5,160 bases of DNA from Boseongicola sp. SB0662_bin_57 (GTDB lineage: Bacteria; Pseudomonadota; Alphaproteobacteria; Rhodobacterales; Rhodobacteraceae), in assembly GCA_009839535.1 (NCBI GenBank), contig VXPN01000354.1, forward strand, positions 1 through 5,160. The letters are read 5' to 3'. Shown one piece after another: positions 1 to 5,160 of this stretch. A model generated the notes under the pieces. It worked only from the letters and a program-made list of their open reading frames with translations, was not told the DNA's origin and did not search any database. The position numbers and the translations under genes are program-made. How positions within the stretch are numbered: position 1 is the stretch's first letter; the number at the start of each line of letters is the position of its first letter.

Positions 1-179
1 TCGCCCGCATGTTCTGGGACGACCCCGCGTTCATGTCGTCCACGATGCTGCACGGGACGTTCGCGCTCAGGATGTGCATCATCAACCACAACACGGAATG
101 GGACGACGTGCGTGAGACCTTGGAGGCGGTCGAGCGCTTCGGGAGGGAAGCGTTGGCGAATTCCGATGCGTCGGAGTGA
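1..179 (+). CDS. C-terminal end of a group II PLP-dependent decarboxylase (5' partial)
   Basis: Only the last 58 codons are visible, read in the frame beginning at base 3 and ending in TGA at 177-179; the start lies left of the window. The segment around TMLHGTFALRMCIINHNT, followed by DDVRETLEAVERFG, matches the usual C-terminal end of group II pyridoxal-phosphate decarboxylases (aromatic amino acid, tyrosine, glutamate and diaminobutyrate decarboxylases). In that family a conserved 'LR..I.NH.T' strand precedes the last helix. Such enzymes are cytosolic and remove CO2 from an amino acid to give an amine. The PLP lysine and substrate-binding residues are outside the window, so the substrate cannot be named. 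The gap of over 600 bases to the next plus-strand gene argues against an operon with it. The family call is fairly sure; the substrate is unknown. Confidence 0.75.
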   Translation, partial: ARMFWDDPAFMSSTMLHGTFALRMCIINHNTEWDDVRETLEAVERFGREALANSDASE

Positions 180-822
180 CGGCATTGTCCGCGCCTCATT
201 TCGGTGCCCCCAGCACTGCTTGCGTCACCAGGCCTGTACGGTCAGGGCCCGAAGGAAGACGGGATCACGCGCGCGGCTTGCCAAAGGGTCGGTAATGGAT
301 CGCGTCCAGGTAGCGGATCACGCGGGGCCAGGGTCAGGCGCACGGAATCCTGGCGGGGGTGCGCATGAGCGGATCTTGGAGAGATTGCCGCTCCGAACCG
401 CCGCAAATGCGCAGGATTGCAAGATGTCTGCGTTAACCACTTTCTGAATGAGTCGGTTCAGGAAGCCCCATGCAAAAAAAAGGCGGATCAGTCACGGAAA
501 GTTCTTCCTGAGGATGCGCGTTGGCGGGTTTGGGCCAATCGTGCCACACGAGGTCTCGCCGCAATCCGCCGGTCGGAAGACGTGCCAGCGTCCTATGCAC
601 AATCGTGCCGGTTCCGGTCGAGGATTCCGGAAATGCAAGGGAGACCTGGGGAGCAACGCTCGGCACCGCTCAGGGTGGTCCGTGGAAGGCCGAGCCGATC
701 TCAATCCGGCCTCACGGGGAAAGCAGTTGCAGCAGTTCCAAAGTTCGAGCTTGCATGAACTGTTGGCAGGGTCGCGTCGATTGGATAGCGTTGCTCAATG
801 TGCAGGAGCGGATCGCGGAAAA
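180..822. other. Long gap without a convincing intact gene; possible gene remnant
   Basis: About 640 bases between the decarboxylase stop and the small plus-strand gene. Open frames exist on both strands, but their translations are rich in Arg, Ser and Pro, lack recognisable motifs and look like chance frames of GC-rich DNA. On the minus strand, pieces in different frames read somewhat more like protein. One piece spans roughly 666 to 482 (including HPQEELSVTDPPFF). A second starts after the A8 run at 474-481 (GFLNRLIQKVVNADIL) and stops near 319. A third is a short tail at 333-265 (RVIRYLDAIHYRPFGKPRA, then TGA). This could be a decayed gene, but no family is recognised. No terminator hairpin with a T-run and no tRNA is seen. 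Confidence 0.4.
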
Positions 823-1089
823 ATGTGCGACGACTCTGATCCGAAGGGATTGATCCGCGAAAGCTACCGGATCGAGGGCATCAAGGAGCCCGAGTGCCGC
901 TCGATCTTCCTTGATTGGGCAATTTCAATGCCGGAAGGGCGCGAGGTGACCGATGTCGTGGCCTTGCTGCTTGACCGTCACGGCAAGGATTTCCCCGATC
1001 ACCCAATGACCAAGGTCTTGGAAGCCGCCATGGAGCCTGCATTGCAAGCCGGTCGACGCGGCGGTGCACGGGCGCGTCGGCGTCCCTGA
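823..1089 (+). CDS. Small uncharacterised protein, 88 aa
   Basis: The chosen start is ATG at 823. It is preceded by AGGAG at 804-808, a rather long spacing of 14 bases, and by a weaker GCGGA closer in. The frame is open further upstream, but that part does not look like protein. The product is soluble and mostly helical by composition. It has an acidic N-terminus, a central part reading SYRIEGIKEPECRSIFLDW, a segment DHPMTKVLEAAMEP, and a basic Arg/Gly-rich tail (GRRGGARARRRP). There is no signal peptide or membrane segment. The ECRSIFLDWA and DHPMT stretches look conserved, and from memory similar short hypothetical proteins occur in Rhodobacterales, but I know of no function. It ends 230 bases before the hydrolase gene on the same strand, so co-transcription is possible but not shown. 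Confidence 0.65.
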   Translation: MCDDSDPKGLIRESYRIEGIKEPECRSIFLDWAISMPEGREVTDVVALLLDRHGKDFPDHPMTKVLEAAMEPALQAGRRGGARARRRP

Positions 1090-1270
1090 GCGCCGCGGCC
1101 AACTCAAGACGGCAAGGAAATCCGCGGGACCGATCAGATGGCTGGCAGCGCGACTGGTCAGCTTGAAGGATGTCAGTGACGGCCATGATGGGCCACCGGA
1201 ACAGGGGAATCGCTCAGGGTCCGTTGTTGTCGCCATGAATTGGATGTTAGTCACTTCGACAATTCGGATT

Positions 1271-1297
1271 GATTCCGCCGCCTCGCCGGATGGAATC
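1271..1297. repeat. Short inverted repeat upstream of the hydrolase gene
   Basis: GATTCC (1271-1276) and GGAATC (1292-1297) form a perfect 6-base inverted repeat with a 15-base GC-rich spacer. It ends 22 bases before the hydrolase ATG. This position would suit an operator or a leader hairpin of the carnitine gene pair, but 6-base arms are common by chance. No clear -35/-10 pair can be assigned in the 1090-1319 gap. Confidence 0.2.
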
Positions 1298-1319
1298 GTG
1301 ATTGGGGACATCCTGTGGA

Positions 1320-1952
1320 ATGACCAAGCGTCTCTTGATTTATGGCGACAGCAACAGCTTCGGGACCGCACCTCAAGGGCGTCTGGCTTCGCGGCCAGTG
1401 CATCCGCCAGGCGCACGCTGGGGCGACGTGCTGGCCTCAGGCCTTGGCGAGGATTGGGACGTCGTGATCCAGGGATTGCCTGGCAGAACGACTGTCCTTG
1501 ACGATCCGGTTGACGGGGCGTTCCGCAACGGGCTGACCGTGCTGCCCGCAATCCTGCATTCCCACGAGCCGATCGACGTGCTTGCCATCTGCCTGGGCAC
1601 AAATGACCAGAAGCACGCCTTTGGCCTGAACGCCCAGGACGTTGCACGTTGCGTCGCGCGCCTGGTCAGGGAAGCCCGGCTCTCGGGTGCGGTCGGGGTG
1701 ACACTGGCCATTGCACCGCCGCCGCTTCGACCCGCAGGCGACTTTGCAGAAATGTTCTCAGGCGCGGAAACGAGAGGGGAGGGACTGTCGGACCGGATAA
1801 GACATTTCGCCGGCGAAGAGGGGGCCGCGTTCTTCGATGCCGGTGCCTTGATCGAAGTGGACCCGCTGGATGGAATTCACTGGAGCGAGGCCGCGCACGG
1901 CAAGTTGGGCCGGGCGCTGATCGATGTCGTGAAAGGGCTGGCGGAACAGTGA
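1320..1952 (+). CDS. SGNH/GDSL serine hydrolase, MsAcT-like arylesterase/acyltransferase (210 aa)
   Basis: This is an SGNH-fold esterase that hydrolyses, or transfers, small acyl groups through a Ser-His-Asp triad. All blocks are present. Block I is YGDSNSFG with nucleophile Ser11. The oxyanion glycine lies in QGLPGRTT at about Gly52. Block III is LGTND with Asn95. Block V is DGIHW with Asp184 and His187. The ARW segment near residue 33, the 'RTT..DDP.DG..RNG...LP' stretch and SPPP-like IAPPP near 132 match the Mycobacterium smegmatis Act (MsAcT) type, which has the same length. There is no signal peptide, so it is probably cytosolic. ATG at 1320 is chosen because it sits directly before the first beta strand; a TTG at 1302 would add only six atypical residues. 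A GGGGA lies at 1304-1308. Its stop overlaps the start of the carnitine dehydrogenase fusion, so the two are probably made together. Acylcarnitine is a reasonable substrate guess but is inference only. Confidence 0.88.
   Translation: MTKRLLIYGDSNSFGTAPQGRLASRPVHPPGARWGDVLASGLGEDWDVVIQGLPGRTTVLDDPVDGAFRNGLTVLPAILHSHEPIDVLAICLGTNDQKHAFGLNAQDVARCVARLVREARLSGAVGVTLAIAPPPLRPAGDFAEMFSGAETRGEGLSDRIRHFAGEEGAAFFDAGALIEVDPLDGIHWSEAAHGKLGRALIDVVKGLAEQ
1949..1952 (+). promoter_or_regulatory. GTGA stop/start overlap coupling hydrolase and dehydrogenase
   Basis: The hydrolase TGA (1950-1952) overlaps a GTG start (1949-1951) in the next frame. GAAAGGG just upstream and GGCGGA nearer the start could serve as ribosome binding sites inside the hydrolase reading frame. 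This fixes the start of the downstream gene. The frame is open back to 1649, but that stretch is the out-of-frame shadow of the hydrolase, and the dehydrogenase Rossmann strand begins only a few residues after this GTG. Such an overlap implies translational coupling. Confidence 0.75.
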
Positions 1953-3364
1953 GGAACGGTACGGCGGCAATCATCGGAGGCGGCGTGATTGGCGGCGGAT
2001 GGGCCGCGCGATTCCTGCTGAACGGTTGGAATGTCAAGGTGTTCGACCCGGATCCCGAGGCGAGGCGCAAGATCGGCGAAGTGATCGGGAACGCCCGGCA
2101 GTCGCTGCCGATGCTGTACGAGCGCTCGTTGCCGGAAGAAGGAGAGCTCGTTTTTGTGACGTCTGTCGCCGAAGCGGTCGCCGACGTCGACTACGTTCAG
2201 GAGAGCGTGCCTGAAAGGCTGGACCTGAAGCGCAAGGTCTACGCCGAAGTCGAGTCAGCGGCCCCGGACGTGCCCTTGGGATCGTCCACGTCCGGCTTCA
2301 AGCCCTCCGATCTGCGGAAGGGGCTTGCCTCGGGGGGCCGGCTGTTCGTCGCCCATCCGTTCAATCCGGTCTACCTGCTTCCTCTCGTGGAACTGGTGTC
2401 TGGCGGCGGTGACGCGAACATTCAGGAGTCGGCATCGCGGGTCCTGATGTCAATCGGAATGCGGCCGTTGGTCGTTCGCGCGGAGATCGACGCGCATATT
2501 GCGGACCGGTTTCTTGAAGCGGTCTGGCGGGAAGCGCTTTGGCTGGTAAATGATGACATTGCCACCACCGGCGAAATCGATGAGGCAATCAGGCTCGGGT
2601 TCGGTCTTCGATGGGCACAGATGGGCCTCTTCGAGACTTACAGGATTGCCGGCGGCGAGGGCGGCATGGCGCATTTTGTCGAGCAGTTCGGCCCGGCGCT
2701 TGCATGGCCGTGGACCAAGCTCATGGATGTGCCGGAACTGACGTCCGAACTCGTGAAAAAGATAGCAGATCAGTCTGATGCGCAGTCCGGAGGGCACTCG
2801 ATCCGCGAACTGGAAGCGCTGCGGGACCGCAATCTGGTGGCGGTGCTGCGAGCCCTGAAACGCGAAGGCAGCGCGGCGGGCCGCGTGATCGCCGACCACG
2901 AAGCGAATCTCGGTGGAGAGGACCTGGGGCGCGTCCCCATGATCACCGTGCGGCGCATGGTGCCGTCGGACTGGACCGACTACAACGGTCACATGAACGA
3001 GAGCCGCTACGGGCAGGTCTTCTCGGATGCCGCCGATGCGGTTCTTGCCCATGTTGGGGCGGGTCCTGACTACGTGTTGGCCGGGCGGAGCTTCTTCACC
3101 GTTTCGACCAAGACAGACTATCAATTGGAGACCCATGCAGGTGAAACCGTGCAGGTCGTGACACGGGTCCTGCTCGGCGAGGGCAAGAAGCTCAAGCTTC
3201 GCCACGAAATGCAGCGCGCATCCGATGGGAGCATGCTTGCGACGTGCGAGCAGTTTCTTCTGCACGTGAGCCTTGAGACCCGGAAATCCTGCGACCCGGA
3301 ACGGCCCGTGGAAGATGCGATCAAGGAAATTGCCAGCGCACACGGGCACGGCTGGGAGTCGTGA
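1949..3364 (+). CDS. L-carnitine 3-dehydrogenase fused to betainyl-CoA-type thioesterase (471 aa)
   Basis: A two-domain cytosolic enzyme. Residues 1-310 form a 3-hydroxyacyl-CoA-dehydrogenase-type fold. It has an N-terminal Rossmann motif GGGVIG (10-15) with Asp33 ending strand two, which indicates NAD. It also has QESVPERLDLK (84-94), GSSTSG (111-116) and catalytic His136 in HPFNPVYLLPLVE, paired with Glu148 at the family spacing. Stretches such as WREALWLVNDDIATT, GLRWAQMGLFETYRIAGGE and PWTKLMDVPEL are those I know from L-carnitine dehydrogenases (EC 1.1.1.108), which oxidise L-carnitine to 3-dehydrocarnitine. From about residue 331 a 4HBT-like hotdog domain follows, with SDWTDYNGHMNESRY (Asp344, His348) and a final strand CEQFLLHVS. 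In rhizobial homologues this half is a betainyl-CoA thioesterase releasing glycine betaine. The gene is coupled to the hydrolase upstream and has 127 bases to the convergent gene. Start GTG at 1949. The dehydrogenase call is strong; the thioesterase substrate rests on the family. Confidence 0.9.
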   Translation: MRNGTAAIIGGGVIGGGWAARFLLNGWNVKVFDPDPEARRKIGEVIGNARQSLPMLYERSLPEEGELVFVTSVAEAVADVDYVQESVPERLDLKRKVYAEVESAAPDVPLGSSTSGFKPSDLRKGLASGGRLFVAHPFNPVYLLPLVELVSGGGDANIQESASRVLMSIGMRPLVVRAEIDAHIADRFLEAVWREALWLVNDDIATTGEIDEAIRLGFGLRWAQMGLFETYRIAGGEGGMAHFVEQFGPALAWPWTKLMDVPELTSELVKKIADQSDAQSGGHSIRELEALRDRNLVAVLRALKREGSAAGRVIADHEANLGGEDLGRVPMITVRRMVPSDWTDYNGHMNESRYGQVFSDAADAVLAHVGAGPDYVLAGRSFFTVSTKTDYQLETHAGETVQVVTRVLLGEGKKLKLRHEMQRASDGSMLATCEQFLLHVSLETRKSCDPERPVEDAIKEIASAHGHGWES

Positions 3365-3491
3365 AGTCGTCTTCTGCGTCAAACGGCCTCACAGGGAAGG
3401 ACGCGAGCCCGAAGCGGATGACGGGATTCAGGTCTCGCGGAACGATCACGTTCGATCTCATTTCCTCCGCCGGAACTGCATCTGGATCTCG
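3365..3491. other. Convergent intergenic gap
   Basis: 127 bases separate the stop of the carnitine dehydrogenase fusion from the stop of the minus-strand SDR. Only weak potential pairings are seen, such as GAAG-TCGT-CTTC at 3363-3374 and GCGTC/GACGC at 3376-3380 and 3400-3404. No T-run follows either, so no intrinsic terminator is claimed. The gap also carries a near copy of the sequence at 701-723. Confidence 0.4.
3379..3400. repeat. Imperfect copy of the 701-723 sequence
   Basis: The bases around CGGCCTCACAGGGAAGG (about 3384-3400) resemble those around CCGGCCTCACGGGGAAAG (about 706-723) in the same orientation. Over about 22 bases they differ by a few substitutions and one base of length. 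Both copies lie in noncoding DNA flanking the gene block. This may be chance or a remnant of a dispersed element; nothing identifies it. Confidence 0.2.
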
Positions 3492-4301
3492 TCAGTCTGA
3501 CGCCTCTTCGTGGATGCCGTCGCCGCAGAAGGCGCCGCCTTGGAAGACGGCGTTCACATCGTCGGCGGGTGGCGGGTCCATTTCAGCGTCGAGCTTGTCG
3601 CGGAACACTTCGGCGTTGTCCATGGGCTGCCAGCCCAGGTAGGCCACTTCACGATTGTCCCACCAGCTCGCGGAATTGGCCGAGGCGCCGTAAATGATCG
3701 GACAGCCCAGGCGTGGGACCATGAAAATCCGCTCGATGAGGTGGATGAAGTCGTCGTGGCTCATCCAGGTCGACAGCATGCGGTGGTTGACGGGCTCGGG
3801 AAAGCAGGATCCGATGCGGACCGCCGCGGTCTCGATCCCGAACTTGTCGTGATACATGGAAGCCAGCGCCTCGCCGAACACCTTGGACACGCCGTAGAGT
3901 CCGTCGGGGCGCGTGAGCGAGTTCGCGTCAAGCCGTTCCGATTGCTTGTGAAAGCCGATTGCGTGGTTTGACGAGGCGAAGATGATCCGCGGCGTCACCG
4001 AGGACTTTCGCGCGGCTTCGTAGAGATTGTACATGCCATCAAGGTTCGCGGCCCGGATGGTCGGCCATGGGGCCTCTGTGGCCTGGCCACCCATGTGGAC
4101 GATGCCATCGCAGCCTTCGACCATCGCCTCGACCGCTGCCTTGTCTTCGAGCGAGCAGTAGACAACCTCTTCGTTTGCACGTGCCTCACCCAACCCCTTG
4201 CGGGCAGCGACGCGCATCGTTTCGGTAATGTGGGTCAGCCGGTCGCGGCAGACGGCTCCAAGGTTGCCGTTGGCACCGGTTATCAGCAGTTTTTTCAGCA
4301 T
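3492..4301 (-). CDS. NAD-dependent uronate dehydrogenase-like extended SDR (269 aa)
   Basis: A cytosolic short-chain dehydrogenase/reductase with the N-terminal nucleotide-binding motif TGANGNLG (8-15). It continues with GCDGIVHMGG (63-72), NLDGMYNLYEAAR (86-98) and FASSNHAIG (109-116). The catalytic YGVSK has Tyr136 and Lys140, and Ser111 is the probable third member. MLSTWMSHDDF (175-185) follows Arg174, and GASANSASWWDN lies near 205-216. This set is that of uronate dehydrogenase (EC 1.1.1.203), which oxidises D-galacturonate or D-glucuronate to the aldarolactone; length matches the Agrobacterium enzyme. Arg174 corresponds to the carboxylate-binding Arg there. Residue 75 is Thr within GGQATE where I recall GG.S.E, a mild substitution. 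ATG at 4301 is only weakly preceded by GGAA. It shares the strand with the hydroxylase 157 bases upstream. A related sugar-acid substrate is the main alternative. No uronate transport or dehydratase gene is visible. Confidence 0.8.
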   Translation of the reverse strand: MLKKLLITGANGNLGAVCRDRLTHITETMRVAARKGLGEARANEEVVYCSLEDKAAVEAMVEGCDGIVHMGGQATEAPWPTIRAANLDGMYNLYEAARKSSVTPRIIFASSNHAIGFHKQSERLDANSLTRPDGLYGVSKVFGEALASMYHDKFGIETAAVRIGSCFPEPVNHRMLSTWMSHDDFIHLIERIFMVPRLGCPIIYGASANSASWWDNREVAYLGWQPMDNAEVFRDKLDAEMDPPPADDVNAVFQGGAFCGDGIHEEASD

Positions 4302-4458
4302 GGTTCCATCATCTCGGTTCAGGCATGGCGCGGTTGCGGTTCAGGAAGTTCAACGTGGCACGGTGCATTTCGGGTGCTTCGGCGCGGCCGGGGCCGGCGG
4401 CAAGGAAATTATTGCATGCACCGTTCCTTCACCATTGCTCAGGCACTGCAGGATGAAG
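4302..4458 (-). other. Intergenic gap upstream of the SDR gene with an inverted repeat
   Basis: The gap holds no small gene that I can support. A perfect 9-base inverted repeat, ACGGTGCAT at 4360-4368 and ATGCACCGT at 4416-4424, brackets a GC-rich centre that includes GCCGGGGCCGGC at 4387-4398, itself able to form a short hairpin. Neither is followed by a T-run, so this is not a standard terminator. It might be an operator for the SDR gene or part of the hydroxylase mRNA 3' end. No clear -35/-10 pair is seen on the minus strand. Confidence 0.3.
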
Positions 4459-5160
4459 TCAGGTCCGGCACTGCCGTCTGTCCTTGAGCCGTTCGTGTGC
4501 ATTGGCCGTCCCATCGTGGAAGGTGCCGAACCACTTGTCCCACGGCATCTCAAGGTTTCCGTAGTTCACCTCGAAGTACCGATGGTGCATCTGGTGGTGA
4601 AACGTTCCAAGTGCGAGCCGCCTCCGGTCCCTGACCAAGAGGTTCTCGAATCCTGCATGGGACGTCGCGGCGGTCAGCGCCTGATGCTGCATGTGAAAAA
4701 GGATATGCACCGGACTTGCCGGCACAACCAAGTGTATCAGGATGGAACTGAAGAAGAGGACGTGCTCAACAGGGTGCATGGACAGCCCTGACCACGGACC
4801 GACGTTGACGTTCCGATGATGCAGGGCGTGAGCCAATCGATAGAGCGGACCCCAGTGCAGCGCGCGGTGGATCCAGTAGAAATGCAAAGAGATCCAGACC
4901 GGTGTCAGAACGAAGAGTGCCACGAACCAGATCGGGTTGTCCGACCAGGCCAGCACGGGTGCCCAGCCGTTTCCCATCGCCCAGAATATCAGCACTTCGT
5001 ATGCAGTCCATGTTCCGACCCCGCTGGTCAGCGTCCAGAACATGTTGTCGCGGACCTGCCCGCCGAACGTGAACTGACGCCCCTTTGCCATCAGGTCGCG
5101 TGGATCAAATTTCAGCCGGTCTCCCTGCAGCTTGGCTCGATAGAAGAACCAGTGCAGCCC
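4459..5160 (-). CDS. Sterol desaturase/fatty acid hydroxylase superfamily membrane protein (5' partial)
   Basis: An integral-membrane di-iron oxygenase of the FA_hydroxylase type, using O2 to hydroxylate or desaturate a lipid. An ATG at 5091 is not the true start. The frame stays open to the window edge, and its 23 extra codons (LHWFFYRAKLQGDRLKFD and onward) read as protein, so the gene starts beyond 5160. Counting from the first visible residue, the iron-binding histidines are HRALH (98-102), HALHH (111-115), HPVEH (129-133) and HHQMHH (188-193), the usual order. Hydrophobic stretches lie near residues 50-62, 76-97 and 133-155. The end, NLEMPWDKWFGTFHDGT, is also typical. The substrate cannot be told: sterol, hopanoid, carotenoid, sphingolipid and fatty-acid enzymes share this pattern. 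The SDR gene follows 157 bases downstream on the same strand. Confidence 0.88.
   Translation of the reverse strand, partial: GLHWFFYRAKLQGDRLKFDPRDLMAKGRQFTFGGQVRDNMFWTLTSGVGTWTAYEVLIFWAMGNGWAPVLAWSDNPIWFVALFVLTPVWISLHFYWIHRALHWGPLYRLAHALHHRNVNVGPWSGLSMHPVEHVLFFSSILIHLVVPASPVHILFHMQHQALTAATSHAGFENLLVRDRRRLALGTFHHQMHHRYFEVNYGNLEMPWDKWFGTFHDGTANAHERLKDRRQCRT

Noticed and set aside
448..822. Upstream extension of the small protein to an ATG at 448
   Set aside because: The added 125 residues look like translated noncoding DNA (Arg, Ser, Gly rich, no motif), and protein-like sequence begins only at 823.
1223..1250. TTGTTG followed 17 bases later by TTAGTC as a promoter for the hydrolase pair
   Set aside because: The second hexamer is far from a -10 consensus, and several equally weak alternatives exist in the same gap.
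925..1647. Minus-strand open frame of 240 codons across the small gene and the hydrolase
   Set aside because: Arg/Ala/Ser-rich shadow with no motif, lying opposite the SGNH catalytic blocks.
1649..1948. N-terminal extension of the carnitine dehydrogenase frame by 100 codons
   Set aside because: This part overlaps the SGNH hydrolase in another frame, is Arg/Gly-rich without any fold, and the Rossmann motif begins just after the GTG at 1949.
2450..3382. Long minus-strand open frame of 310 codons opposite the carnitine dehydrogenase
   Set aside because: It is the mirror of a gene with perfect family motifs; its translation is His/Arg/Pro-rich and has no recognisable domain.
3490..3502. CGTCAG-T-CTGACG palindrome at the SDR stop codon
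   Set aside because: A one-base loop cannot form a normal hairpin, it includes the coding end of the gene, and no T-run follows on either strand, so it is not called a terminator.
4387..4398. GCCGGGGCCGGC as a terminator of the hydroxylase gene
   Set aside because: The stem is very short, the loop would be two to four bases, and there is no T-run downstream on the minus strand.
4198..4791. Plus-strand open frame of 197 codons across the SDR start and the hydroxylase end
   Set aside because: It crosses two well-supported minus-strand genes and shows no protein family features.

Overview
The window is a GC-rich stretch of ordinary bacterial chromosome. Codon choice and close family resemblance point to an alphaproteobacterium. 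Rhodobacterales is the best guess because of the small 88-residue protein and the fused carnitine dehydrogenase, but no marker gene here proves it. I see no rRNA, tRNA, CRISPR array, insertion sequence or integrase.

Left part, plus strand: the last 58 codons of a group II PLP-dependent decarboxylase (1-179) are followed by about 640 bases without a convincing gene (180-822). Those bases may hold the remains of a minus-strand gene. Next come a small uncharacterised protein (823-1089) and a 230-base gap.

Centre, plus strand: the core of the window is a translationally coupled pair. The first gene (1320-1952) is an SGNH/GDSL serine hydrolase of the MsAcT arylesterase/acyltransferase type. Its stop codon overlaps the GTG start of the second gene (1949-3364), which I identify as L-carnitine 3-dehydrogenase fused to a hotdog thioesterase of the betainyl-CoA type. 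The known aerobic route is L-carnitine to 3-dehydrocarnitine, then cleavage with acetyl-CoA to betainyl-CoA and acetoacetate, then hydrolysis to glycine betaine. The fusion supplies steps one and three; the enzyme for the middle step is not in the window. The coupled hydrolase could release carnitine from short acylcarnitines, which is my inference.

Right part, minus strand, convergent with the pair: an extended SDR closely resembling NAD-dependent uronate dehydrogenase (4301-3492) and, upstream of it, an integral-membrane di-iron hydroxylase/desaturase of the sterol desaturase superfamily. The latter runs off the right edge (5160-4459). These two genes have no obvious link to carnitine. No clear rho-independent terminator or strong promoter could be recognised in any intergenic gap. 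I see no wholly new system here; the hydrolase coupled to the carnitine fusion enzyme is the most useful lead.
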